Shown: one piece after another, positions 16,790-24,465 of the stretch
Position numbering within the stretch: the stretch's first letter is position 1
How the letters are laid out: the number at the start of each line of letters is the position of its first letter
Origin: an uncultured Bacteroidaceae bacterium
GTDB taxonomy: Bacteria; Bacteroidota; Bacteroidia; Bacteroidales; Bacteroidaceae
Length of the DNA stretch: 64,000 bases
Assembly: GCA_905234605.1 (NCBI GenBank)
Contig: CAJOIE010000006.1
Coordinates: 62,001 to 126,000 of the forward strand
Direction: 5' to 3'
Notes under the pieces: generated by a model
Database searches by the model: none
Told to the model about the DNA's origin: nothing
The model's input: only the letters and a program-made list of their open reading frames with translations
Program-made: the position numbers and the translations under genes

Positions 16790-17818
16790 TTACTTGAGCT
16801 CGGCGAGGTACTTGATGGTGCGCACCATCTGGCTGGTGTAGCTGTTCTCGTTGTCGTACCAGCTCACGACCTGCACCTGATAGGTGTCGTCGTCAATCTT
16901 GCTGACCATGGTCTGTGTTGCGTCGAAGAGCGAGCCGTACTTCATGCCGATGATGTCGCTGGAGACAATCTGGTCCTCGGTGTAGCCGTAGCTCTCTGTG
17001 ACGGCGGCCTTCATGGCTGCATTGATGCCTTCCTTGGTCACGTCCTTGCCCTTCACGACGGCCACGAGGATTGTGGTGGAGCCGGTGGGGGTGGGCACGC
17101 GCTGTGCGGAACCGATGAGCTTGCCGTTGAGCTCGGGAATCACGAGACCGATGGCCTTGGCTGCACCTGTGCTGTTGGGCACGATGTTGCAGGCACCGGC
17201 GCGGCTGCGACGGAGGTCACCCTTGCGCTGCGGGCCGTCGAGAATCATCTGGTCGCCGGTGTAGGCGTGGATGGTCGACATGATGCCGCTCACGATGGGA
17301 GCATACTTGTTCAGGGCTGCTGCCATGGGGGCGAGGCAGTTGGTGGTGCATGATGCTGCGCTGATGACGGTGTCGGCGGGTGTGAGGGTCTTGTGGTTGA
17401 CGTTGTAGACGATGGTGGGAAGGTCGTTGCCTGCGGGGGCGGAAATCACAACCTTCTTTGCGCCTGCCGTGATGTGGGCAGAAGCCTTCTCCTTGGAGGT
17501 GTAGAAACCTGTGCACTCGAGCACCACGTCAACACCCAGCTCGCCCCAGGGCAGCTCGGCTGCGTTGGGCTTTGCGTAGATGGTGATTTCCTTGCCGTCG
17601 ACGATGATGGAGTTCTCTGTAGCCTCCACGGTGTGCTTGCCTTCGCCGAACTTGCCTGCGAAGCCGCCCTGAGCGGTGTCGTACTTCAGCAGGTGGGCGA
17701 GCATCTTGGGGCTGGTGAGGTCGTTGATGGCGACAACTTCGTAGCCTTCAGCCTCGAACATCTGACGGAAGGCGAGGCGACCGATACGGCCGAAGCCGTT
17801 GATAGCAACTTTAGTCAT
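16790..17818 (-). CDS. gap: Glyceraldehyde-3-phosphate dehydrogenase
   Basis: 342 residues. The NAD-binding start is [16 protein letters not shown], and the catalytic cysteine is Cys157 in [12 protein letters not shown]. The phosphate-site and S-loop segments ([25 protein letters not shown]) are intact. The start at 17818 (MTKVAINGF) is clear; the frame is open further but without homology. Cytoplasmic glycolytic/gluconeogenic enzyme, apparently transcribed alone, with a hairpin behind it and a repeat array in its 5' intergenic region. Confidence 0.97.
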   Translation of the reverse strand: MTKVAINGFGRIGRLAFRQMFEAEGYEVVAINDLTSPKMLAHLLKYDTAQGGFAGKFGEGKHTVEATENSIIVDGKEITIYAKPNAAELPWGELGVDVVLECTGFYTSKEKASAHITAGAKKVVISAPAGNDLPTIVYNVNHKTLTPADTVISAASCTTNCLAPMAAALNKYAPIVSGIMSTIHAYTGDQMILDGPQRKGDLRRSRAGACNIVPNSTGAAKAIGLVIPELNGKLIGSAQRVPTPTGSTTILVAVVKGKDVTKEGINAAMKAAVTESYGYTEDQIVSSDIIGMKYGSLFDATQTMVSKIDDDTYQVQVVSWYDNENSYTSQMVRTIKYLAELK

Positions 17819-17883
17819 TGTTGGTTGTTTGGTGTTTAGGGTTAGATGTTTATAAAACAGGGTTGTTGTGATTTGTCTTCGTG

Positions 17884-17976
17884 TGTCTGTCCATGTGGGT
17901 GCAGGGTCATGGCACTGTCCGTGCATGGTCTTTCACGGTGTGGGTGCAGGGTGTCTGTCCATGTGGGTGCAGGGTG
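17884..17976. repeat. 22/23-nt tandem array, CACCCTGCATG family (copy B, inverted)
   Basis: On the plus strand GCAGGGT(C/G) or a variant recurs at 17901, 17923 (as GCATGGTC), 17946 and 17969, spaced 22, 23 and 23 nt. This is the reverse complement of the core in copy A. An exact 24-nt direct repeat is found at 17884-17907 and 17952-17975. From 17977 to about 18195 I see nothing further. Confidence 0.75.
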
Positions 17977-18201
17977 TGGCGGCTGTCTGTGTGGCGCGAC
18001 GTGTCCGTTGGCTGCATCGTGTGTGTGCTGCGGCGGCTGTGCATGGCGCGATGGGCGGCAGTGTGAACTCAGTGCTATTGCTGGAGCAGCCTCTTGCAGC
18101 TCCTGTCAGCCACAATTGCAGTAGTCTGCTCCCTTGCAGGCGACAATAAGCATGACGCTCACGGCGCACAGGAGGAAAAAAATGACCCTTGACGACATTT
18201 A

Positions 18202-18235
18202 TTTGTTCTTTATCGCTGCAAAAGTATATATTTAG
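18202..18235 (+). promoter_or_regulatory. Candidate mscL promoter
   Basis: TTTG at 18202-18205 is followed after about 22 nt by TATATTTA, one base off the TAnnTTTG box, 43 nt before the mscL ATG. Confidence 0.4.
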
Positions 18236-18277
18236 TAGTACATTCGCGCCATCAACCAACACAAATTATTCTCAATT

Positions 18278-18688
18278 ATGGCAAAAAGTAGCTTCCTCCA
18301 AGAGTTTAAGGATTTCGCCATGCGCGGCAATGTGATGGACATGGCTGTCGGTGTCATCATCGGCGGTGCCTTCGGCAAGATCGTCTCGTCGCTCGTCGAC
18401 GATGTGCTTATGCCTGTCGTGGGTATGCTCACAGGCAACATCGACTTCACCGACCTCCAGTTCCAGATTGGTGACGGCGAGGGTGCTGCAGTGCTCAAGT
18501 ATGGCAATTTCATCCAGAATACCATCGATTTCATTATTGTAGCCTTCTGCATATTCCTTATTATTAAAGGTATGAATGCCGCCAACCGCAAGAAGGCTGC
18601 TGCTCCCGCGCCAGCTCCCGAACCACCAGCTCCTTCGAAGGAAGAAGTGCTCCTGACGGAGATACGCGACCTGCTCGCCAAGAAGTAA
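18278..18688 (+). CDS. mscL: Large-conductance mechanosensitive channel
   Basis: 136 residues. It has the N-terminal amphipathic helix ([20 protein letters not shown]), TM1 with [16 protein letters not shown], a periplasmic loop, TM2 ([16 protein letters not shown]) and a Pro/Ala linker leading to the C-terminal helical bundle ([13 protein letters not shown]). A homopentameric inner-membrane emergency valve for osmotic downshock. Monocistronic as far as can be seen, followed after 92 nt by serC. Confidence 0.95.
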   Translation: MAKSSFLQEFKDFAMRGNVMDMAVGVIIGGAFGKIVSSLVDDVLMPVVGMLTGNIDFTDLQFQIGDGEGAAVLKYGNFIQNTIDFIIVAFCIFLIIKGMNAANRKKAAAPAPAPEPPAPSKEEVLLTEIRDLLAKK

Positions 18689-18780
18689 TAGCGAAACAAG
18701 CATCCATATTTAACCAGGCACGCATGATGCAACGCACAACCATGCATCATGCCAGCCATAAACAAAGCACAACCACGAAT

Positions 18781-19848
18781 ATGAAGAAGTATAATTTCAA
18801 TGCCGGCCCCTCCAAGCTGCCACGCGAGGTCATGGAGGCTACGGCAGCTGCATGTATAGACTTTGAAGGCAGCGGCCTCTCGCTGATGGAGATGAGCCAC
18901 CGTGCCAAGAACTTCCAGCCCGTAGTCGATGAGACCGTAGCATTGTTCAAGGAACTGCTCGGCATTCCCGAAGGCTACTCCGTGCTCTTCCTTGGCGGCG
19001 GTGCCAGCCTGCAGTTCTGCATGGTGCCATTCAACCTGCTGGAAAAGAAGGCCGCATACCTCAACACCGGCGTATGGGCAACCAAGGCCGAGAAGGAGGC
19101 CAAGCTCTTCGGCGATGTGGTCGAAGTGGCTTCGAGCAAGGACCGCAACTTCACCTACATCCCCAAGGACTTCACCATCCCCACGGATGCCGACTACTTC
19201 CACATCACCACGAACAACACCATCTACGGCACTGAGATACTGAAGGACTACGACAGCCCTGTGCCCATGGTGGCCGATATGAGCTCCGACATCTTCTCAC
19301 GCCCTATTGACGTGAGCAAGTATGGCCTCATCTACGGCGGTGCACAGAAGAACCTCTCCATGGCAGGCGTAACCTTCGTCATAGTCAAGGAAGACCTGCT
19401 TGGTAAGGTGAGCCGTGCCATACCCACGATGCTCGACTACCGCACGCATGTCAGCAAGGGCAGCATGTTCAACACACCACCCACGGTGCCCATCTACTGT
19501 GCCTTGCAGAACCTCAAATGGATAAAGAAGCAGGGCGGTGTGGAAGCCATGGAGAAGCGCGCCATAGAGCGTGCCGAGGCCGTATATGGCGAGATAGACC
19601 GCAACAAGCTCTTCGTGGGCACAGCCCAGGAGGACAGCCGCTCACGCATGAACATCACCTTCGTGCTCAAGCCCGAGTATCAGGAGCTGCAGGACGAGTT
19701 CATGGCCTTTGCCACCAGCAAGGGTATGGTCGGCGTGAAGGGCCACCGCGATGTGGGCGGCTTCCGTGCCAGCTGCTACAATGCCATGGACATGGAAGGC
19801 GTGAATGCACTCGTACAGTGCATGAAGGACTTTGAGGCACAACACTAA
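18781..19848 (+). CDS. serC: Phosphoserine aminotransferase
   Basis: 355 residues. The class V aminotransferase begins [10 protein letters not shown]. The PLP lysine lies in [20 protein letters not shown] and the C-terminal [16 protein letters not shown] segment match the SerC substrate site. It converts 3-phosphohydroxypyruvate to phosphoserine. The start at 18781 fits homologues; an upstream ATG at 18724 adds a non-homologous stretch. It lies six nt upstream of serA, so the two steps of serine synthesis are cotranscribed. Confidence 0.96.
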   Translation: MKKYNFNAGPSKLPREVMEATAAACIDFEGSGLSLMEMSHRAKNFQPVVDETVALFKELLGIPEGYSVLFLGGGASLQFCMVPFNLLEKKAAYLNTGVWATKAEKEAKLFGDVVEVASSKDRNFTYIPKDFTIPTDADYFHITTNNTIYGTEILKDYDSPVPMVADMSSDIFSRPIDVSKYGLIYGGAQKNLSMAGVTFVIVKEDLLGKVSRAIPTMLDYRTHVSKGSMFNTPPTVPIYCALQNLKWIKKQGGVEAMEKRAIERAEAVYGEIDRNKLFVGTAQEDSRSRMNITFVLKPEYQELQDEFMAFATSKGMVGVKGHRDVGGFRASCYNAMDMEGVNALVQCMKDFEAQH

Positions 19849-19854
19849 ATATTT

Positions 19855-20772
19855 ATGAAAGTACTCATAGCAACAGAAAAGCCCTTCAGCGGCGTGGCCG
19901 TGAAGGGCATCAAGGAAGTGCTCGATGCTGCCGGCTACGAGACTGCACTCCTTGAGAAATATACAGAGAAGGCCCAGCTGCTGGATGCCGTGAAGGATGC
20001 AGATGCCCTCATCATACGTTCCGACAAGGTCGATGCCGAGGTGCTCGCTGCCGCCAAGCAGCTGAAAATCGTTGTGCGAGCAGGTGCCGGCTACGACAAC
20101 ATCGACCTCGCAGCAGCCACATCGCACAACGTCGTTGCCATGAACACACCAGGGCAGAATGCCAACAGCGTGGCCGAGCTCGTCTTCGGCCTGCTGGTGA
20201 TGGCGGTGCGCCGTTTCTATGACGGTGGCAGCGGCACAGAGCTTAAAGGCAAGCGCCTGGGCATTCTGGCTTTCGGCAATGTGGGCCGCAATGTGGCACG
20301 CATAGCCAAGGGCTTCGACATGGAAGTGCTGGCCTATGATGCCTATTGCCCGGCCGAAGTCATCGAAGCAGCAGGCGTCAAGGCGGTTGCATCGCAGGAT
20401 GCTCTCTTTGAGCAGTCGGACATCGTCAGCCTGCACATACCCGCCACGGCCGAGACGAAGCAGAGCATCAACCGTGCTCTTGTGAACAAGTTGCCAAAGG
20501 GTGGCGTGCTCGTCAACACGGCACGTGCAGAGGTTATCAACGAGGCCGAGCTGTTGGCACTGCTGCAGGAGCGTCCCGACCTTCGCTATGTCACAGACAT
20601 AAAGCCTGCTGCCCACGACGCGTTTGCCGCGCTCACCGGTCAGTATTTCTCGACACCCAAGAAGATGGGTGCCCAGACGGCCGAGGCCAATGTCAATGCA
20701 GGCATCGCCGCAGCGCGCCAGATCGTCGACTTCATCGAGAACGGAGTCACACGGTTCCAGGTCAACAAGTAG
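19855..20772 (+). CDS. serA: D-3-phosphoglycerate dehydrogenase (short form)
   Basis: 305 residues, the short type without the C-terminal ACT regulatory domain. It has the NAD-binding AFGNVGRNVARI, the catalytic arginine region VNTARAEVINE, and RAGAGYDNIDL. It oxidises 3-phosphoglycerate for serine synthesis. It lies six nt behind serC. The short form would lack serine feedback through an ACT domain. A strong terminator follows. Confidence 0.93.
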   Translation: MKVLIATEKPFSGVAVKGIKEVLDAAGYETALLEKYTEKAQLLDAVKDADALIIRSDKVDAEVLAAAKQLKIVVRAGAGYDNIDLAAATSHNVVAMNTPGQNANSVAELVFGLLVMAVRRFYDGGSGTELKGKRLGILAFGNVGRNVARIAKGFDMEVLAYDAYCPAEVIEAAGVKAVASQDALFEQSDIVSLHIPATAETKQSINRALVNKLPKGGVLVNTARAEVINEAELLALLQERPDLRYVTDIKPAAHDAFAALTGQYFSTPKKMGAQTAEANVNAGIAAARQIVDFIENGVTRFQVNK

Positions 20773-20827
20773 TGAGTAAGCAAACTGCGCCATGCTGACA
20801 GATGCAGGCGCAGTGGCACTGTAATAT

Positions 20828-20870
20828 GGAGGCACATGGGCACCAACCCATGTGCCTCCTGTTTCCTTTA
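20828..20870 (+). terminator. Terminator after serA
   Basis: GGAGGCACATGGG (20828-20840) pairs perfectly with CCCATGTGCCTCC (20847-20859) around a 6-nt loop, followed by TGTTTCCTTTA. Confidence 0.8.
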
Positions 20871-20982
20871 TAGTATATGTGTGGACGGACATTCAAAAAT
20901 GGCAGTATTGTGCCGTTCTTTTGACGGCTCGTAGAGAAAAGTGTACATTTGCCGACACAAGCAGTGCAGAACAGATACAACT

Positions 20983-22230
20983 ATGGCAACAATCAAACCC
21001 TTCCGTGGCCTGCGCCCGCCACGTCAGTTAGTGGAGCGCGTGGAGTGTCGTCCCTATGATGTGCTCACCAGCGATGAGGCATGCCTTGAGGCCGCCGGCA
21101 ACGAGCAGTCGCTCTATCACATCACCCTGCCCGAGATAGACTTTCCCGAGGGCACGTCGGAGCACGATGAGCGTGTGTATGCCCGTGCAGCAGCCAACTT
21201 CCAGAAGTTCCAGGAGCAGGGCTGGCTCGTGCAAGACCCGACGGAGAACTACTATCTCTATGCCCAGACCATGAACGGGCACACGCAGCATGGCCTCGTC
21301 GTCGGCGCCTGCGTGGCCGACTATCTCAATGGCGTCATCAAGCGCCATGAGCTCACACGTCGCGACAAGGAGGAAGACCGCATGAAGCACGTGCGTGTGT
21401 GCAACGCTAACCTTGAGCCCGTGTTCTTTGCCTATCCCGACAATGCCGAGCTCGACGCACTCATCCGCCGCTATGCTGCCAGCGAGCCCGAGTACGACTT
21501 CATTGCACCCGTCGACGGCTTCCGCCACCAGTTCTGGGTCATCAGCAACGAGGCCGACAAGGCTGTCATCACTGAGCAATTTGCCAGGATGCCTGCCCTC
21601 TACATTGCCGACGGGCACCATCGCACAGCAGCGGCAGCCCTCGTCGGTGCCGAGAAAGCCAAGGCCAACCCGTCGCACCGTGGCGACGAGGAGTACAACT
21701 TCTTCATGGCTGTCGCCTTCCAGGCTTCTGAGCTTACCATCCTCGACTATAACCGCGTGCTGCGCGACCTCAACGGTCTCACGTCCGAACAGTTCATGGA
21801 GCGCCTGTCACGGTCGTTCACCATCGAGCCTAAGTCGGCCGAGCCATATCGGCCAGCCCGTGTGCACCAGTTCTCCCTCTACCTTGACGGACTATGGTAT
21901 GCCCTCGACGCCAAGCCAGGCACCTTCGACGCTGCCGACCCCATAGGCTCGCTCGACGTGGACATATCCTCGCGCCTCATTCTCCAGGACATCCTTGAGC
22001 TCGGCGACCTGCGCTCCTCCAAGCGCATCGACTTCGTAGGCGGACTACGCGGCTTGGGCGAGCTCGCCGCACGCGTCGACAGCGGAGAGATGCGCGCAGC
22101 ACTGGCATTGCACCCAGTGACGATGCAGCAGATAATGGACGTGGCCGACAATGGCAAAATCATGCCCCCAAAAGCCACATGGTTTGAGCCAAAGCTGCGC
22201 AGCGGCCTCGTCGTGCACAAGTTGGACTAA
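20983..22230 (+). CDS. DUF1015 family protein
   Basis: 415 residues, the usual length. It starts IKPFRGLRPP, typical of the family, and has YIADGHHRTAAA, the most conserved motif. A soluble cytoplasmic protein of unproven activity; the family has been called an uncharacterised, HTH-like or nucleotide-related protein, none of which I can confirm. The start at 20983 (MATIKPF) is the homologous one. It commonly neighbours serC-serA in Bacteroidales, as here, which suggests a link with serine metabolism. It is followed after 14 nt by the YigZ gene. Confidence 0.9.
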   Translation: MATIKPFRGLRPPRQLVERVECRPYDVLTSDEACLEAAGNEQSLYHITLPEIDFPEGTSEHDERVYARAAANFQKFQEQGWLVQDPTENYYLYAQTMNGHTQHGLVVGACVADYLNGVIKRHELTRRDKEEDRMKHVRVCNANLEPVFFAYPDNAELDALIRRYAASEPEYDFIAPVDGFRHQFWVISNEADKAVITEQFARMPALYIADGHHRTAAAALVGAEKAKANPSHRGDEEYNFFMAVAFQASELTILDYNRVLRDLNGLTSEQFMERLSRSFTIEPKSAEPYRPARVHQFSLYLDGLWYALDAKPGTFDAADPIGSLDVDISSRLILQDILELGDLRSSKRIDFVGGLRGLGELAARVDSGEMRAALALHPVTMQQIMDVADNGKIMPPKATWFEPKLRSGLVVHKLD

Positions 22231-22244
22231 ATAGCCTCTTTCAC

Positions 22245-22874
22245 TTGTCAGCCGACACCTTTAGAACCATCGCGGCAGCCGCCGAGGGACAGTATGTGGA
22301 AAAGCGAAGCCGCTTCTTGGCCTTCGCTTTTCCTGTCGCATCTACCGAAGAGGTGCGCGCCCTTGTGGAGCAGCACGCGCGGCGATACTATGATGCCCGC
22401 CATGTGTGCTATGCCTACGCCATCGGGCCCGACGGCTCACAATACAGAGCCAACGACAACGGAGAGCCCTCGGGCACGGCAGGCCGCCCCATCCTCGGGC
22501 AGATACGCTCAGCCTCGCTGACCAACACGCTCATCATCGTAGTCCGCTACTTCGGCGGCATCAAGCTTGGCACGAGCGGCCTCATACAAGCCTACAAGAC
22601 GGCAGCGCAGGCTGCCATAGCAGCAGCCACCATTGTGGAGCGCACCGTCGACGAGCAACTGACCATCCATTTCGCCTATCCACAGCTTAGTGCCGTGATG
22701 CGCATCATCAAAGAAGAAGAGCCGGCAATACTCGCCCAAGAGTTCGACAACCTCTGTTCGCTCACCCTGAGCCTGCGAGCTTCAGCTATGCCACGCCTCA
22801 AGGAACGCCTCGCTAAAATCGAAGGGATGCACCTCGACACCGCCGACAACCCATACGCCATAGGGCAGGCATAG
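22245..22874 (+). CDS. YigZ/IMPACT family protein, TTG start
   Basis: 209 residues. The N-terminal IMPACT domain (about 1-130) has KRSRFLAFAFPV, YDARHVCYAYAIG, NDNGEPSGTAGRPIL and VVRYFGGIKLGTSGLI; the C-terminal DUF1949-type ferredoxin-like domain follows. No ATG is available in frame, and TTG at 22245 gives the expected N-terminus, so an unusual start is likely. Function is uncertain; eukaryotic IMPACT relatives act in translation control. It lies 14 nt downstream of the DUF1015 gene, same operon. Confidence 0.88.
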   Translation: MSADTFRTIAAAAEGQYVEKRSRFLAFAFPVASTEEVRALVEQHARRYYDARHVCYAYAIGPDGSQYRANDNGEPSGTAGRPILGQIRSASLTNTLIIVVRYFGGIKLGTSGLIQAYKTAAQAAIAAATIVERTVDEQLTIHFAYPQLSAVMRIIKEEEPAILAQEFDNLCSLTLSLRASAMPRLKERLAKIEGMHLDTADNPYAIGQA

Positions 22875-22962
22875 AGGCACGCACCATCATCCCACATCCC
22901 ACAACTATCAAGCAACAGCCCCTGTCAATTCTCGCCCAAGGGCCTGCAGGTGGCATTTATAT

Positions 22963-23062
22963 CACCCTGCATGATGACTGCCAACACCCTGCACAGTGTT
23001 CGTCAACACCCTGCATGATGATTGCCAACCCCCTGCATGGCCATTGCCAACACCCTGCAAAG
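22963..23062. repeat. 22-nt tandem array, CACCCTGCATG family (copy C)
   Basis: Units begin at 22963, 22985, 23007, 23029 and 23051 (the last partial), exactly 22 nt apart, with consensus CACCCTGCATGATGATTGCC plus AA. It ends 30 nt before the tRNA-Ser promoter. Confidence 0.85.
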
Positions 23063-23092
23063 TGAAAACAGAAATATTTCTGTGTCGAAACG

Positions 23093-23123
23093 TTGCAGGA
23101 ATAAATCAAAAGCCATACTTTTG
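23093..23123 (+). promoter_or_regulatory. Promoter of the tRNA-Ser / SRP RNA / tRNA-Thr unit
   Basis: TTG at 23093-23095 and TACTTTTG at 23116-23123, separated by 20 nt, are a good match to the Bacteroidales TTTG / TAnnTTTG pattern, 27 nt before the tRNA. Confidence 0.65.
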
Positions 23124-23149
23124 CATCCGCAAATCAGCAGCAGCCGCAT

Positions 23150-23237
23150 GGAGAGATGCTCGAGTGGCTGAAGAGGCACGCCTGGAAAGCGTGTGACCGT
23201 CAAAAGCGGTTCGCGAGTTCGAATCTCGCTCTCTCCG
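23150..23237 (+). tRNA. tRNA-Ser(GGA)
   Basis: Acceptor GGAGAGA pairs with TCTCTCC. The anticodon arm CACGC-CTGGAAA-GCGTG gives GGA. A long variable arm, as expected for serine, precedes the TTCGAAT T-loop. 88 nt; CCA is not encoded. Confidence 0.95.
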
Positions 23238-23279
23238 CTTCAGGCTCTACCCACTGCTGACAAGCAAGCGTACAGACAC

Positions 23280-23375
23280 GGGAATGTCCTGTACGGCCAG
23301 CTCCCTTCGAATCCCCCAGGGCTTGATCGCAGCAAGGGTAGTTGGTTGTAGCGGCGCGATGCAGACCGCATTCCC
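23280..23375 (+). ncRNA. ffs: Signal recognition particle RNA (small, 4.5S type)
   Basis: About 96 nt between two tRNA genes. The ends GGGAATG (23280-23286) and CATTCCC (23369-23375) form the terminal helix. The apical part CCAGGGCTTGATCGCAGCAA carries the AGG...GCAGCA internal-loop bases that bind Ffh, around a TTGA-like tetraloop. The fold is a single long hairpin. It guides ribosomes making membrane proteins to FtsY. Boundaries are approximate. Confidence 0.75.
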
Positions 23376-23379
23376 ACCC

Positions 23380-23453
23380 GCCTCTTTAGCTCAGTTGGCC
23401 AGAGCACGTGATTTGTAATCTCGGGGTCGTTGGTTCGAATCCGACAAGAGGCT
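23380..23453 (+). tRNA. tRNA-Thr(TGT)
   Basis: Acceptor GCCTCTT pairs with AAGAGGC, the anticodon loop TTTGTAA gives TGT, and the T-loop TTCGAAT is present. 74 nt, CCA not encoded. It starts five nt after the SRP RNA helix. Confidence 0.93.
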
Positions 23454-23461
23454 CACCGGAG

Positions 23462-23507
23462 AGAAGTGAAAGAAGCATTGATAGCTCTTTCACTTCTTTC
23501 TTGTTTG
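23462..23507 (+). terminator. Terminator after tRNA-Thr
   Basis: AGAAGTGAAAGA (23462-23473) pairs with TCTTTCACTTCT (23486-23497), followed by TTCTTGTTTG. Confidence 0.8.
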
Positions 23508-23524
23508 TCCGGCATGTGCATAGT

Positions 23525-23608
23525 GGCTCAGCGGATTTATCCGGTTGGTGATAGCCAGATTAATCAAGAATAAAGTGGGCTCAGCGGATTTAGCAGGTTG
23601 GTGATAGC
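23525..23608. repeat. Imperfect 31-nt direct repeat pair
   Basis: GGCTCAGCGGATTTA...GGTTGGTGATAGC is found at 23525-23555 and 23578-23608, 53 nt apart, with differences only in the middle. It lies between the convergent RNA units. Possibly a duplicated processing or recombination remnant. Confidence 0.6.
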
Positions 23609-23623
23609 AGCTCCCGGACAAAG

Positions 23624-23667
23624 CCCAAAAAAAGGGAGCTCCGAGGATGGCCTCGTCAACTCCCTTT
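23624..23667 (-). terminator. Terminator after tRNA-Glu
   Basis: On the minus strand AAAGGGAG (from 23660-23667) pairs with CTCCCTTT (from 23631-23638), with an inner CGAGG/CCTCG helix, and is followed by a T7 run. It starts three nt past the tRNA. Confidence 0.75.
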
Positions 23668-23669
23668 AG

Positions 23670-23741
23670 TAGCGCCTACGGGAATCGAACCCGTGTTCCA
23701 TGCGTGAGAGGCATGTGTCCTAGCCGCTAGACGAAAGCGCC
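23670..23741 (-). tRNA. tRNA-Glu(CTC)
   Basis: Minus-strand acceptor GGCGCTT, then TCGTCTAG as in E. coli tRNA-Glu, anticodon arm CATGC-CTCTCAC-GCATG giving CTC, T-arm ACGGGTTCGATTCCCGT. 72 nt. The first acceptor pair is a G-U. Confidence 0.88.
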
Positions 23742-23753
23742 GGCTGTTCAGTG

Positions 23754-23841
23754 CGGAAGCTGGGGGATTCGAACCCCCGGTACGGTAAACCCGTACGTCA
23801 GTTTAGCAAACTGGTGGTTTCAGCCACTCACCCAAACTTCC
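23754..23841 (-). tRNA. tRNA-Ser(GCT)
   Basis: Minus-strand acceptor GGAAGTT pairs with AGCTTCC, the anticodon loop TTGCTAA gives GCT, and there is a long variable arm (TACGGGTTTACCGTA). 88 nt; it lies 12 nt upstream of tRNA-Glu, so the two are cotranscribed. Confidence 0.95.
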
Positions 23842-23909
23842 AATCCATTGGTATGCATCCGCAATGCTGTTTCACATTGCTGAGAGACCTCTATCTCTCA
23901 AATGCGGTG

Positions 23910-23940
23910 CAAAGATATATGTTTTGGGCATATTGCGCAA
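23910..23940 (-). promoter_or_regulatory. Promoter of tRNA-Ser(GCT)/tRNA-Glu
   Basis: Minus strand TTG (23940-23938) and TATCTTTG (23917-23910) with 20-nt spacing, about 69 nt before the tRNA. Confidence 0.55.
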
Positions 23941-23960
23941 GAGATGGAACGGGAAAAATA

Positions 23961-23968
23961 TATCTTTG
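23961..23968 (+). promoter_or_regulatory. -7 box for the FdtA-like gene cluster
   Basis: TATCTTTG matches TAnnTTTG 24 nt before the ATG at 23992. The nearest TTG is 25 nt upstream, a looser spacing than usual. Confidence 0.45.
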
Positions 23969-23991
23969 CATCAAATTAGTTCACTCAACTC

Positions 23992-24459
23992 ATGTATCGC
24001 TCACCGTCTTCTCTTGCAGTTTGCAAAGTATATGTACCTCATTTTGTGGATGAAAGGGGCGGGCTGCACTTGCTGGAGGTGTCGAGACATTTGCCATTTA
24101 CTGTTGAGCGTGTCTTTTGGATAGACCATGTTCCGGAGGGAGCTGTGCGTGGTTGCCATGCCCATTGGTCGAGCCATGAGGTGCTGTTTGCAGTTCATGG
24201 AACTTTTGACGTGGAGACTGATGACGGCTGTGCAGTGTCATCTTTTCAGCTCAGTGATGATGGCGAGGGCTTGCTCATCCCTGCTGGCGTATGGTGTGAG
24301 CTACGTCATTTCTCTTCTGATGCTGTTTGTCTGGTTCTGGCGTCAGAGGAGTATGATGCCACCGGTTACGTGCATGACAAGAGTAAGTGGCGCGCAACGC
24401 TTTCTGCTTGTGGGAATGACGGCTGCCGAGTGGATGTCGCGCATGTATCAAAAGAATGA
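23992..24459 (+). CDS. dTDP-sugar 3,4-ketoisomerase (FdtA/QdtA/WxcM type)
   Basis: 155 residues forming a cupin. The core VPHFVDERGGLHLLE, RVFWIDHVPEGAVRGCHAHW and ...LLIPAGVW match FdtA-like isomerases; the histidines of RGCHAHWSSHE are the expected active-site residues. It would convert dTDP-4-keto-6-deoxyglucose to the 3-keto isomer for transamination by the next gene. RmlA/RmlB for the substrate are not in this window. A compact cluster with the fused aminotransferase (six nt downstream) and two glycosyltransferases. Confidence 0.85.
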   Translation: MYRSPSSLAVCKVYVPHFVDERGGLHLLEVSRHLPFTVERVFWIDHVPEGAVRGCHAHWSSHEVLFAVHGTFDVETDDGCAVSSFQLSDDGEGLLIPAGVWCELRHFSSDAVCLVLASEEYDATGYVHDKSKWRATLSACGNDGCRVDVAHVSKE

Positions 24460-24465
24460 AAAGCA

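Noticed and set aside
18172-18240. A short peptide frame with a good Shine-Dalgarno (GGAGG before an ATG near 18181) upstream of mscL
   Set aside because: Only 17 codons, no conservation visible, and it overlaps the candidate promoter; treated as chance.
22963-23062. CRISPR array
   Set aside because: Units are contiguous 22-nt repeats without unique spacers, and no cas gene is present.
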